Positions 1 through 12,100 of a stretch of DNA of 64,000 nt are shown here, in pieces. The DNA comes from Treponema sp. (GTDB taxonomy: Bacteria; Spirochaetota; Spirochaetia; Treponematales; Treponemataceae): assembly GCA_016294035.1 (NCBI GenBank), contig JAEDCT010000007.1, positions 39,841 to 103,840 of the forward strand, written 5' to 3'. Positions within the stretch are counted from its first letter, which is position 1. Every line of letters starts with the position of its first letter. Both the position numbers and the translations under genes were made by a program. The notes under the pieces are model-generated. The model searched no databases. It was not told the origin of the DNA and was given only the letters and a program-made list of their open reading frames with translations.

Positions 1-3000
1 CAATCTTCTGATTTTTCTTTCCACCTACAACAAGACTTGTTGATGGAGATTTATCTGCTGTGGTTTTAGTTCCCGTTGAATCAAATGTAGAAACCAGAAC
101 ATCAGATACACTTGGACTTGTTTTGTCTGATACGTACGAAAGTGCAGAAGAATTGTTTTCGGCATCAGATGACTTGTACTGGAAATATGGCTGCAGGAGA
201 GTACTTGCATTGTTTGTGTAGAACTTTGCACCAGCATTATCCTCAACATAGAAGTAAACTGTCTTTGTGCCATCAGCAAAATCACTAGGAGTAAATGTCC
301 AGTCACCGCTGGCCTTCTTGAGAGTTGTTGTTCCATAGTTGTCTGTACCAGACCATGTAATAGTTCCATTATTTTCTGAGTATACGGCTGTTTTTCCGTC
401 ACCGAATGTAACAGTTTTTGTTGTTGTATCAACTGCAGTTATTTTCTTTTCTGCAGCAATCAAAAGAGAAACTACATTTGTTGCCGTAGAATCATCATCC
501 TTGATTGATCCTGAAATCTGGGCATTTGTTCCGTACATAAGAACATAGTTTGGATCAGCATCAGCTACATCTTCGTTCAAGTCAGTAATGTTTGTAACCT
601 GAAGTGTCGGGCGGTCCTTGTTCATATCTACGGTAAATGTAATTGCCTTGCTCAAATCCCAGGTGTACTTAACATTTCCACTTGCATCTGGATCTCCAAT
701 CGTAAAGGCATTGCAGTTACCTGCAGCATCCCTTACAACAGGAAGAATATAGAGAGTAGACTTACCAAGACTTGCTCCAGTTGCTTTTGATGCTGAGTTT
801 TCACCACCAGCTGTATTGAAGTTGAAATTCTTGAATGACCAGTTATAGATCTTGTTTGCCTGTGTGTATCCGCCAAGTACAGGTGTTTTTTCTGGATCTG
901 AATCAAGAGGAATTTCTGTCCAGCCTCTTCTTGTGAGTTCGGCTACAGAAGCATCATTTGTTGTCGAGAATGTTGCTGAATTTCCTGTTCCCCACTTGCT
1001 TGTTGCATAGAACAACTGGATTGAAGCTGGAGAGTTTGCTTCATCAACAGTTCCCGAAATATCATTGATTCCGTTTATGTCAGCACTTGCTGTTGTAATT
1101 GTTGGCACAGGAGCAATATCATCCTTGAGGAATGAAAGAATATTGTTTGGTGCGCTTGAACCTGCAACGTCAGTTACAACGGCCTTGAGAGATCCATCAA
1201 CAATTTTTGTGTTGCTGAATTCTGCCTTCCATCCTGTAATTGCAGTCTTGTTTGTAACTGTTGAATATGAAACATAAGCTGCTCCCTTTGCCTTTTCCCA
1301 GTCAGTAAGAGTATCAGCTGATGTTGTGTAAAGGAGTGAACTTGGAGCCACATCTTTTCCGTTAAGAGTGAATTCAATTGAACCAACACCAGAAGCAGGG
1401 TCAGTGATTGTACCATACAGAATTACCTTCTGCTTTCCGTTTACAGTTACAGTTCCGCTTGCCTTTGACGATGTAACGCCATTGTCTGTTGAGACAAAGT
1501 TTCCTGCAAATATAGGAGAATCCGTATCAACCTGAATCTTTATCCTGTTATCAGTACTCCTGTTTCCGTTCTGATCAGAATCCTTTGAGTTGTCTTCTGC
1601 AGTAAATGTAATGTAGTTAACACCATTCTTGAATTTTGAAACCTGAGAGCTGAACTTATAGATTCCGTTTCCGTCAGTTGTAGTTGTAAGTGAGCCTGTT
1701 GCTGATGGTGTCAATACAGCTGGAGTCTCTCCCTCTGCTGAAGTTTCCTCAAATTCAAGTTTGTAGTCAACTTTCTTAACACCAGCAACTGTATCAGTGT
1801 AGAATCCTGTGAGAACCAGGTCTGTTGCCGAATACCAGCTTGTGTTTCCATCATGAACTGTGTCAGCACCATCCTTTCTAACCTTGAATGCATAGTCATT
1901 TTTTGCATTGTCTGTTGTTATGACTGGTTTTTCACTATCGATTGTATATGTGTATTCTGCTGTTGAAGTCTGACCAAAGATGTCCTTTGCAGAATAAGTA
2001 ACTTTGATTTCTGTACCAGAAGCAACTGCATCAGCTGTTACAAGAGGATGAGTAAAGTTCCTGGTTTTTCCTGAACCAGAAATTGACAGTGGAGCAAGAG
2101 GAGTTGGTGTTGCTGCCCTGTTATCTGTTGCAGTAACAGTGAAATCCACACCTGAAGAAACTGTTCCAAAAATATTTACATCTGCAAGATGCTGGAAGTA
2201 TGAACCGCTTGATGTAGTAACGGCAATTTTTGGTGAGCCTGATACAACACCTACATTGTATGCATTGCGTGTCTGGCTGTAAGAAGTATCGCTGTATGTC
2301 TGGTTTCCTTCAGTATCAAATGCAGTAATGCGGATTTCGTAAATTCCTTCTGCTTGTGGAAGTTCATAGCTGAAGGATGCAGTTGTAGAAGATCCGGAAG
2401 CAACTGTCTTTTCTGTAGAATATGAAGCATCAGGTGTCGGATAAATCATCTTGTATGCAACAGTTACCTTTGCAACACCATCATCATCAGTTACAAGACC
2501 GCTGATTGTATTGTTGCTTGTTGTTCCAAAGAGGTTTCCATTGTCTACAGGTTCACCAGATTCCCAGCTGTAACCTATTCCGTTGATGCTGTCTGCGTTG
2601 TCACCGCTTGTACCCTTTGCAGTGTGAGTCTTTTCTGTATCAAAATTGTTTGGCTTGATTACCGGACGGTCTGTTTCCTGGTTAACGAAAAGAGCTCCAG
2701 TAACACCATTCTTTTCCAGGTTATATTGTGTACTTGAGTAAGTCTTCTTGTTTCCGGCAACATCTTCTGCTTCAAGTTCAACAAAGATATCTTTGGTGAT
2801 TGCTGCAGTATCAATTTTAATTGTCCAGTTGTTGAGGTCAGAGTTAACCGCAAATGAACCGGCTGCTGCTGTTGATTCCCTGAGAGCTCCAGTAATTGTT
2901 CCAGATGACTTTAATGTTCCTGTGCTGTCAGTTCCCTCGTAAACTTTGTAGCTTAGTTTTGCAAGTTCATAGTTGTCGCTTGACTTACCTGCAATAGAAA

Positions 3001-6000
3001 TCTCTCCGTTTACATAAACTTTTCCAGTAGCATCAAATCCCTTAACGTTTGGAGTAATTGAAGTAATTGAAACTTCCGGCAATGTATTGTCTACAGTATA
3101 TGTGAGTGTTGCCTGACCTGTCTGCCCGTAAATGTCTGTTACAACATATTCTGATGTGTGACGACCTGTTGCAGCAGCAGCAATAACTGTATCAGTAAAT
3201 GGAATATCTGTTCCGTAGTTTACTCCAGTAAACTTAAGCTCTGGTGTGTTTGATCCTCCAGAAAGTGTTGAGGCTGTCTTTGAAGTTACAGTACCATTTA
3301 CAGAAACTTTATCGCCAGTCTTGTAATATTCCTTTTCTGCTGCAAGAGCAATTGTTGGAGCCTTACTGTATACACCAATGTATGTTTGGTCTACGAATGT
3401 ACCCTTAGCATTTCCTTCAGTATCTTTTACAGTAAACCTGATAAGATACTGGCCTTCTTCCATATCATCTGGAATAGTGTACTTAGCAATGTAAGATGTA
3501 CTTCCATTGATATCATTAGTTGGAGCAATTGATCCCCACTCAGCGAGGTTTGCCCAGGAAGTTCCATTATTCTTTGAGTATTCAGCGAGAATGCTGTCGA
3601 TTCCGTCATCATCAGTTACCTGTGCAGAAATCTGACCGTTTGGACGGAATGCGTTTGTTGTTGAATTGATTCCGCTTACGTTAGGTATAATCGAGAAGTT
3701 TGACGGCTTGAAGATTGGAGTATCAGAATCCTGCTTGATAACATAAGCCTTGTTTCCATTGTAAACTGTTGAAGTTGTGAATCCGGTATTTCCAACATTA
3801 TCTTCAGCAATAACCTTGATTACGATAGTTTCACCATCACTTCCAGCACGAAGGTTTGTTGTGTCTATCTGAGTATCTGACTTGTTTATTGAATAAACCT
3901 TTCCAAGGTCCTTGCTCATTACTGGAACGGCATCACCATTTACGTAAACTTCGTACTTTACGTTCTTTAAGTTGATTTCCTCCACGTTTGCAGTGAATGC
4001 AATTTTTCCGTTTACATATGTATTTGCAGATCCGTCAAATTCAAGTCCCTTTACTATAGGTGTTACGGAAGAAATTGTTACGATTGGTTTTGTTGCATCA
4101 ACGTGAACAGAAATTGAAGTTTCATTTGTATTGTTTGAAGTATCCTCAACAGTAAATGTGGCTGTATACAGATAGTTCTTTCCTGATCCGCCAGCACAAC
4201 TTAATGAAGAGTATTTTTCGCAGTCCGTTAGATTAAGTGTCCAGTTTCTTGTGTCACCAGTTGGATCAAGAACAGCATTTCCAGTCATTGTTCCAAGTTC
4301 AGCACCTGTATCTTCATCAACAACCTTAATTGAAGCCTTTACCTTGTTAAGGTCAGCATCACCCTTTGATGCCTTACCCTTGAAGATAATTGATCCTGAA
4401 CTTGCACAGTAATCCAGGTTCTTACTTGGTGTTGTTACTGCAATTGTTGGACGTTCACCAGTAGACATACCAATGAATCCGAAGTAATCGGACTGGGCAA
4501 TTTCTGTTCCATCAACATCATATCCAGTAACGAGAATAATATAGTAATTATTTGAAGCAATTGTCTTAGGAAGGTTACAGCTGACTGTTACCTGAGCAGA
4601 CGACGAGGCTTTTGAATCTGTGTTGTCATAAATATTTATGAGTCCCGGAATTTCAGTCTGCATGTCCTGAATAAACAGCGCTGAATTTGCCGAAGAAATC
4701 TTTTTGTTATCATCCCAATACTTAGCATGCAATTCTTTTGCTTTTGTTCTTACCTTATTGATTATTGGAGTAATATCACTAACTTTATAAGCCTGAGTAT
4801 TGAATTTATAAATCCATGTATGAACTGAAGCTGGAGAAATAAGCGTTCCATCCAGACCGGCAGAAAGAGAAATATTGATTGTATTGTTGTTTCCTGCCTG
4901 CTGAATTTTTGAGTTTCCTTCTGCATCCTTTGAAACATCAATTATGTCTCCAGAATGCTTAAGGTCAAAACCGTTTACGATATATGTAGGGTCTGCATTT
5001 GGATTAAGAGAGAATGCAAGTGTATTTGCAAGTACAGAAGTATTTGTAACACATGACCTGATCTCATCCTTCACTGAGGCAACATTGATTCCGTTTCCAG
5101 AATAGGTTCCGTTCAATACGCTCATGAAGTTTGATGCAGATAATCCGTATTTTGATGATTTTGTACTAAGAAAGCGAGTATAAACATCGTCGTAGAGATA
5201 AACGTCTGTTGTCTTGTTTCCCGCTTTTGTAGGAGTTGATGTTGAGTATTTTACTGCAGAATCTTTAAGTTCAATTTCACAGAAGAAATTCTTTGCAATT
5301 TCTCCAAAAGGTCCGTAGAGTTTGTAGTATTCATTTGAAGTGTCGTCAACAACATAAGAAGCAATTGTTACTTCTGTACCACCGGCTGTAGGAATTGATG
5401 ATTCAGAGAATTTAGCTGTAGGGATTTCTCTTCCTGTTTCATCAAAGAACTTTACGTTCATTTCGGCGATTTCATGATTGTCAACAATAGTTCCGCTAAC
5501 TGTAAATACAGTTCCGTATGCACTTGGAGCCTGTCCATTTGTTTCAACTCCAGACTTAGTTACACCAGGACTTGAAATAATGAAAACCGGAGCTGTGTTG
5601 TCAATATCAATTGTACGGGAAGATGTACCAGATGAATGTCCTGAGGCATCCATTGCGGTAACAGAGATTTCATATGTACCGTCTGCCAGTTCCCATCCGT
5701 TTGTCAAAGGATACTTTGATGCATTATGTTCATTCAAAACACAAGACCATGTTCCCTTAACAGAATCAACTGTTGCAGCCACTGTCTTTGAAGAACCTGT
5801 CGAAGTATTCTTTACAACAAGAGTAATACCCGCAACACCAATATCATCCTTGCAGGACCCGCCAATTGTGAATGTGTCCTGAACAATGGCACTGGCCGGC
5901 GGATACAAAATATCCAGTGTTGGAGCCGCCGTATCAACAGCTGCTCCCAATCCGACTTCACAGGATGTTACCAATGGCAACAGTAAAGCAAGCGAAAGTA

Positions 6001-6034
6001 AAACTGCCTTTAACGAAAAACCTCTACTTTTCAT
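1..6034 (-). CDS. giant Ig-like-repeat lipoprotein, 3' end beyond window
   Basis: This frame is open from an ATG at 6034 to the left edge, at least 2011 residues. I traced it by translating the reverse complement; every stretch checked stays open. The N-terminus has Lys/Arg, a hydrophobic run and the lipobox LVTSC (Cys about residue 25), so a lipid-anchored, probably surface-exposed protein is predicted. The rest is a long series of beta-rich modules with recurring motifs such as VTDDDGI, DNTxPEV, FTVKDTEGN and AKDIFGQTS, typical of bacterial Ig-like or cadherin-like repeats. A GGGGG ribosome site lies about 6 nt before the ATG. It lies 107 bp downstream of another giant Ig-repeat gene on the same strand, so the two may be co-expressed. 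Adhesion or a scaffold role is inference; no catalytic domain was seen in the visible part. Confidence 0.85.
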   Translation of the reverse strand, partial: MKSRGFSLKAVLLSLALLLPLVTSCEVGLGAAVDTAAPTLDILYPPASAIVQDTFTIGGSCKDDIGVAGITLVVKNTSTGSSKTVAATVDSVKGTWSCVLNEHNASKYPLTNGWELADGTYEISVTAMDASGHSSGTSSRTIDIDNTAPVFIISSPGVTKSGVETNGQAPSAYGTVFTVSGTIVDNHEIAEMNVKFFDETGREIPTAKFSESSIPTAGGTEVTIASYVVDDTSNEYYKLYGPFGEIAKNFFCEIELKDSAVKYSTSTPTKAGNKTTDVYLYDDVYTRFLSTKSSKYGLSASNFMSVLNGTYSGNGINVASVKDEIRSCVTNTSVLANTLAFSLNPNADPTYIVNGFDLKHSGDIIDVSKDAEGNSKIQQAGNNNTINISLSAGLDGTLISPASVHTWIYKFNTQAYKVSDITPIINKVRTKAKELHAKYWDDNKKISSANSALFIQDMQTEIPGLINIYDNTDSKASSSAQVTVSCNLPKTIASNNYYIILVTGYDVDGTEIAQSDYFGFIGMSTGERPTIAVTTPSKNLDYCASSGSIIFKGKASKGDADLNKVKASIKVVDEDTGAELGTMTGNAVLDPTGDTRNWTLNLTDCEKYSSLSCAGGSGKNYLYTATFTVEDTSNNTNETSISVHVDATKPIVTISSVTPIVKGLEFDGSANTYVNGKIAFTANVEEINLKNVKYEVYVNGDAVPVMSKDLGKVYSINKSDTQIDTTNLRAGSDGETIVIKVIAEDNVGNTGFTTSTVYNGNKAYVIKQDSDTPIFKPSNFSIIPNVSGINSTTNAFRPNGQISAQVTDDDGIDSILAEYSKNNGTSWANLAEWGSIAPTNDINGSTSYIAKYTIPDDMEEGQYLIRFTVKDTEGNAKGTFVDQTYIGVYSKAPTIALAAEKEYYKTGDKVSVNGTVTSKTASTLSGGSNTPELKFTGVNYGTDIPFTDTVIAAAATGRHTSEYVVTDIYGQTGQATLTYTVDNTLPEVSITSITPNVKGFDATGKVYVNGEISIAGKSSDNYELAKLSYKVYEGTDSTGTLKSSGTITGALRESTAAAGSFAVNSDLNNWTIKIDTAAITKDIFVELEAEDVAGNKKTYSSTQYNLEKNGVTGALFVNQETDRPVIKPNNFDTEKTHTAKGTSGDNADSINGIGYSWESGEPVDNGNLFGTTSNNTISGLVTDDDGVAKVTVAYKMIYPTPDASYSTEKTVASGSSTTASFSYELPQAEGIYEIRITAFDTEGNQTYSDTSYSQTRNAYNVGVVSGSPKIAVTTSSGSYFQHLADVNIFGTVSSGVDFTVTATDNRAATPTPLAPLSISGSGKTRNFTHPLVTADAVASGTEIKVTYSAKDIFGQTSTAEYTYTIDSEKPVITTDNAKNDYAFKVRKDGADTVHDGNTSWYSATDLVLTGFYTDTVAGVKKVDYKLEFEETSAEGETPAVLTPSATGSLTTTTDGNGIYKFSSQVSKFKNGVNYITFTAEDNSKDSDQNGNRSTDNRIKIQVDTDSPIFAGNFVSTDNGVTSSKASGTVTVNGKQKVILYGTITDPASGVGSIEFTLNGKDVAPSSLLYTTSADTLTDWEKAKGAAYVSYSTVTNKTAITGWKAEFSNTKIVDGSLKAVVTDVAGSSAPNNILSFLKDDIAPVPTITTASADINGINDISGTVDEANSPASIQLFYATSKWGTGNSATFSTTNDASVAELTRRGWTEIPLDSDPEKTPVLGGYTQANKIYNWSFKNFNFNTAGGENSASKATGASLGKSTLYILPVVRDAAGNCNAFTIGDPDASGNVKYTWDLSKAITFTVDMNKDRPTLQVTNITDLNEDVADADPNYVLMYGTNAQISGSIKDDDSTATNVVSLLIAAEKKITAVDTTTKTVTFGDGKTAVYSENNGTITWSGTDNYGTTTLKKASGDWTFTPSDFADGTKTVYFYVEDNAGAKFYTNNASTLLQPYFQYKSSDAENNSSALSYVSDKTSPSVSDVLVSTFDSTGTKTTADKSPSTSLVVGGKKNQKI

Positions 6035-6141
6035 ATTAAAACCCCCTACAAGGAACTATTTCAACCCTATGCCTTTTCAAGCAATCAACAAAACTCTCTT
6101 TCTTAAACCAAACAATTACCAGACATTCAATCGGCATTTTT

Positions 6142-9100
6142 CTAGAATACACAGGTTCGAATACCAACTGATGTTGTATATACATACTTCTTTGCTTCCT
6201 CTCCACCAATATCGGAAGGAATAAACCACAACTGAGGTTCTACATACATAGACCATGTTCTGAACCTTGTCAGGTTAGGCACTGTAATTCGTGGGAATTC
6301 AATCTGCATGAGAACAGCTGAAAGCACCTGAGGTACGGCCTCTCCTGAAGTCTGTGAAGCACCAGTCTCTGTAAAGTAAGAGAAGTTGGCACCAATTGAA
6401 ACTGTTGCACTAAGCCAGTCCCAGTCACGACCAAAGAAATATCTGAATGGAATATATGCAAGCTGTGCAATAATTTTTCCACCAATTACGTTTCCACCGA
6501 AGCGGAGTGATGACTGTCCAAGCCCAAACATTTCATTAATTGAGTCACGCTGACTTTGTGTAAACTGACCAAAGTTAGCCTGAACCTTAACTGCTCCATC
6601 GAATGCCGTAAGTCCCACACCTACATTGAAGAGTGTTGCACCCCATACAGAGAAATCAAAGTAAAGCCCCTGAATGAATCCTGGAACCTGGTAAGAACTC
6701 TTGTCTCCTTTTCTGAGCTGGAGCTTAACGTTCTTTAGTTCAATGTCATCAGAAGAAAGTCCTTCAAATGCAAGCTGCTGATTGTAACGTCCACCTTCAC
6801 CAGGAGAAATTAGTCTGATAGAAGGACTTGTGCGGTCAACCTGAACAATTGCTCTTGTTACGGCATTTTCTCCATTATACATTTCTGCCTTTACAAGAAG
6901 GAAATGATATCCGGCTGGAATATCAAGGTTTTCAACCCTGTACTGCCATGAGTTCTTTCCTTCCTTTGAAACTGGTTCATATGTAATACCATTATCAAAG
7001 CTAACGTAAATCTGTTTTACTCTCTTTCCGTTCAAGGTTGCCTTGCGTTCACGAGGAGTAAGCTTGTTCTTGAGTTCAGCCTGTTCTTCTTCTGTAAGAA
7101 CATAACCTGCGAGTCCCTTTAGCAATGGTCTGTTAACTGCAAAATCACCGTATGTGAAGTTGTCAATTGTTACCCATGGACCTGCTGCACAATATGTAAA
7201 TGTCTGTTCAGAAGAAATAATTCTCTTTCCATTCTTTGTTATTGCAATAATCTGATAAGAATGCTTTCCATCCTTAAGCTTGAATTCAGAAGTTGTGGGA
7301 ACAACCTGTGGCTTTCCTTCTTCATCCATCTGAACTTCTACCTTCGGACTTATTACATTTAGCATCGGGAACTTAAAATATCCTGAAGATGTAAGTGGAA
7401 CGCGTCCAAGTGCATCAACTTTGATTGCATCAATATAAAGCTCTACACCCTCTACAGGATCTTCCTTTTCACCGTAAGCTGTACCGTAAATATTAAATGC
7501 ACCACTTTCATGAGAACCATTTAACGGATAGAGGATACTTACCTTTGTCAAAGGACGAGACTTGTCCAGCTGAATGTTGCGGCTTACATAAGAAATGTTT
7601 CCTGCAGCATCACTTCCTGAAAGCTCAATGTTGTAGAATCCATTGCTCAAGTCAGAAATATCAATTACCTGAGAAATGATTTCCCCTGGAACGAGTTTTC
7701 GCTTTGCAAGTCTGTCTGGAACTGATTTTCCATCAAGACTGCGGATTGTAATGTTAAGATCTCTAAGACCAATATTGTCTGTAGTCTGTCCACCGAGGAA
7801 TACCTGCTTTGAAGTCTTGGAACCATCAAGGGGAAGTTCCAGATAAAGTTTTGGTGGAGTATTATCAATATTGATCAATGAAGAGTAAATACCGGTAACT
7901 TCATATCCGTCCCAAATCTTGATGAATACTACATGAGTTCCGTCCTTAATTACCCTTGTGTCAAACTTATATGACCAGTTAGTTGTTCCAACTGCATCGT
8001 TGTAAGTTGCTCCGTTATCAACAGAAATCTGAACCTTGCTGATTCCGTTCTTGTCACTTGCCCAACCCTTGAGTGTGACAGTTTCCTTGACTGTAAGATC
8101 AATTGATGGCTCTGTCATTCCACCTTTTGGTTCTTCGAGAGATACCCTGAATACACGGGCAAAAACAGGTCCGCGGACACCATTAATATCTTCTGCATAA
8201 ACTGTTACAAAATGCTCGTTGTCCTTGAGTGAAAGCAACGGAACATTGATCTTGTAGCTGTATGCAGGTTCCTCAGAAATAAGCTGATACTTTGAGTCGT
8301 CAATCTTGTAATAAATCTTACATGGACCATCATCATCCTGAACAATTCCAGAAATAACAAAGTCTGTTGTTACAACCTGATTATCTTCCGGAAGGTAAAC
8401 TGAAGAAATTGGCTTATCACTTTCCTCATCAACCTTGAATGGCCACTTGTTAATTACAGTTGTGTTTCCATTATCATCAGTAAACGAATAAGACATGTAG
8501 TTGCTGATTGGATAACCCTTCAGTCCAACACTCATGTGTGGAAGAGTGCTGTTCATTGTCTTCAATGGATTGAATCTGTCGCTTACTGGAACTTCAACTC
8601 CCTCTTCGTTCTTTACTGTCTTTGCAGGAACATCACCTGGAATCTTGAAAATACTGTAAGCCTCGCGGTTTCCTCCGGCACTTGTATATGCCATTGTCTT
8701 TACGGTTCCGTTATCTTTCACGCTGAATGCAATAAGGTTTTCACCATTAACAACTGCATTTTCATCAGGAAGAATTACCTTTACTTCTGGAGGAGTTGTA
8801 TCCTTGAACAGTGCAAGGTTACCGAATGAAATCTTTCCGGCATTATCTCTTGCACGAATTGTAAAGGGAACATAGCCGTCTTCTGTGTCTTCTGGCAGCC
8901 TTATTGATTTTTCAAAATCACCGGCACGAGATAAAGGAAGATTTTCCCAGTTTTCAAGCTTGTCATCAAGACAATATTCGGCCTTTGCAATTCCGTTTCC
9001 ATCTGTAATTGAACCTGTTACCACAAATGTGTTCTTTATAAATGCCATCTGCTTTGGAGAAGTAATCTTCACAGTTGGAGCAGACATATCTGAAATAATA

Positions 9101-12100
9101 GTAATATTGGGAGCAAGATAGTTTGTTCCGTTTTCATTTCCCTTTACTCGAACGCTTACATCCCTGAAAGTACCATTTGATGTGGCACTCAAAACAATTC
9201 TATTGCCGATTGTTGCACTCTGGATTCCTGGAACTTCACCGCGAACTGTTGCAGTTACATCTCTTGAAAAATTTGCATATCCTTCAATCGTAGAACCCTT
9301 TGTGAGAATATAAGTTTTTGTATCTGCATCGTAAACAGTGCCTTCACCACAAACCCAGTATACTGCCGGCTGATTTGCAACTATTGCATGCTCACGAATA
9401 ATATTCATTGTTCCTTCAACAGCACAAATGCTGCCCTTTACATCTGTTGCCACAACAGAAATTTTTGTAATGCGTGCTGGAAGATTGTAGAACGGAATAA
9501 CGGCTTCGTATGTCATCAGACCGTCTTCAGCTGTATCAACAAGAGAAAGTACTGCGTTTCCGTTCTGAGAAAAATCTCCGCCTGGAGCAGCCTCACCGGT
9601 AATCTTGAAATTTGCACCCTTAAGCTCACGTCTTGTTGTAATGCATGCTACCACATTGTGTCCTTCAGCCTTTGTACTTCCTCGCTTAAGAAGAACATTC
9701 ATTCCGCTCTTATAGTCAATACCATCAATACTCTTGAAGTATCCGGACATGTTGTTTTCTGATGCAACTCCAATTGATGGGGATGTAAATTTTTTCTTTG
9801 TATCAGTTGTTACGCTAAAGTTAATTGATTCAACTGATGATGGAATTGATTCAAGTCTCTTGTATTCAAAATCCTTGTCGAGTTTTCCCTGGTACAGACA
9901 AATACCGTAAATGTCACGGCCCTTGAACCAGTAGAATCTTGGAACATCCTTTTCAACTGCCTTTCCATTTTCATCAACTGCAGGAGTTTCCGGTTCATAA
10001 GGAATTTTCTTTACAAAAACAGCTTCTGCATCTGTAAGTCCGCTAGATGATTCTGCAACAATTTCAACAACAGAAATTCCACTTTCAAAGTTATTTGCCC
10101 TAAGGCCATCAATTGACCAGTATCCTCTTCCTGTTACTGAAAGATTCTTGAACTCACCTGGAGCCAGCTGCTCAGAAGAAGTAACAATTCCCTGCTCTGA
10201 AAGATTTGCCTTTACCGTGAGAATTCTGTACTTAACTGTTGCCGAAGGATCTGAAACTCTTCCGCTGATTGGAATTCTTGCTGACTCAGTTTCCACTGTA
10301 AATGGAATTCCCTTATCCGCATTGTAAGAATCATTTGCATCAAGAGTCAAATCTGGACGGCCTGCAGGAACCTTGAAAATCAAATCCCTTGAGTTGTATA
10401 CCTTTCCGGATTTTGTAGTAACCTGAACCTTGAATGGCCCCGCAGAATCTGATGCCTTAACTGTAATCACATGACCATCAAAAGAAGCTTTCACGGCTCT
10501 GAATGCAGGTACTGTTGCAACGTATGAAATTTCCTCGCCGGTAAAATATCCTGTGAGGGCATACTTATCTGTTACAAGAACAGTTCCATCAGAACCAATT
10601 GTGCTGTCATCAAAATAAATTTCTGCGTTTGACTGAGAATGAATTTTTGTCAGGTCACTTACATGAAGCAAAGAACTCTGAGTTGATTTGCGTCCGTAAA
10701 TATCCGTTGCAGTAACATCAATCTTCAAAATACCCCAAGGCATTTCTGCTGCTCCAAGAGGAATTTTTACTGATGCTGATTTTTCACCGCCCTTGAGTTC
10801 AACTTTTCCTGTTGTACTTTCATTCTTTCCCCATGAAATAACATAGTCAAGTGCAGAAAGTCCGCTTGATGATGTTGCACTTGTCTCAAATACTCCATCA
10901 GCTTCCGGATTGATAAAGAGTCCGCTTGTAACTTCTGTGTTTACTGATCCGTCTTTATATGTTGCCTTGTTGAATGCAGGAACAGCACCAATTGTCTTGA
11001 AAGAAGATGAAACTGAATTTCCCTTAACTCCAAATTTGTCCACTGCGTATGCAGTTACTGTATGAGTTCCTTCATCAAGAACAACCGGAATATCAACCGA
11101 GAATACACCCTGACATTCCATTACAGTTTCCTCACCGCCGTCAACCTTGTATGCAAGAGAAACAACCCCGTCATCATCTGATGCAATACCGCGAAGAAGA
11201 AGTGATCCGCTTCCACCGTCATAAATTGTTTCTGCATGAGGATACTTGATTTCCACTACCGGCTTGTCCTTTTCATGATCAAGCTTGATTTCTCTCTTCA
11301 TGACAACAACGTTACCCATTGTGTCCACTGCAGTAATCGTGAAAGTTTCCTTTCCTGTCTTTCCCACTGCATTTACTTCCTTAACCCAATATGAGTTACC
11401 AGGAACAAGCTCAAAGTCACCAGTTTCACTTCCCCACTGCCATGAAAGCTTCTGGAGTCCGAGAACATCCTTTGCATATCCGGCAACAGTAAACACACCA
11501 TTCTGGATTTCTCCCTCAGGCGGGTAAACAATCTTTACATCCGGCTCTGTGTTATCAATCAGATAAAGGAAAGCAAAATATCCCTTTGTTCCAGCCTTAT
11601 CTGTGGCACGGAACCAGGTTGTTGAAACTCCATCCGGATACTTTTTTGTGTCCACTCCATAACTAAAGCGGAATTCACTTCTGAGTCCTGTTTCAGTTGG
11701 AACATCATATTTTTTTTCGCTGATTTTTACTTCTTCATAGTTCTGCCCGTTGTCATTACTGATTTCAAGCTTTGCAATTCCGTTTCCATCAGTTACACGA
11801 CCTTCAAGAGTTATGTGCCCGCTGACCATCTGACCCATTGTGTAATTCTGAACTTCAATTACAGGAGCCTTACGGTCAAGCTGCCATACAACCTTAGTGC
11901 GCTTGCCAGTCTTCCTGATAACCTTGCTCATGTCAACTTTACCGCTGGCATCCTTATATGCATTTGGGTTACCGTTATCTATACCGTACACTTCAATGGA
12001 GTGAGGTCCTTCAAAAAGTCCATTGGTGTTCAAGTAGTAAGACCAGAATTCCGTACCTTCTGCCTTTACCGGGTGTTCTTCATCGCCATCAAGAATGAGC

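Noticed and set aside
5886..6224. A 112-residue plus-strand frame spanning the gap between the two giant surface genes
   Set aside because: It overlaps the signal peptide region of the lipoprotein in antisense and has no start site features.
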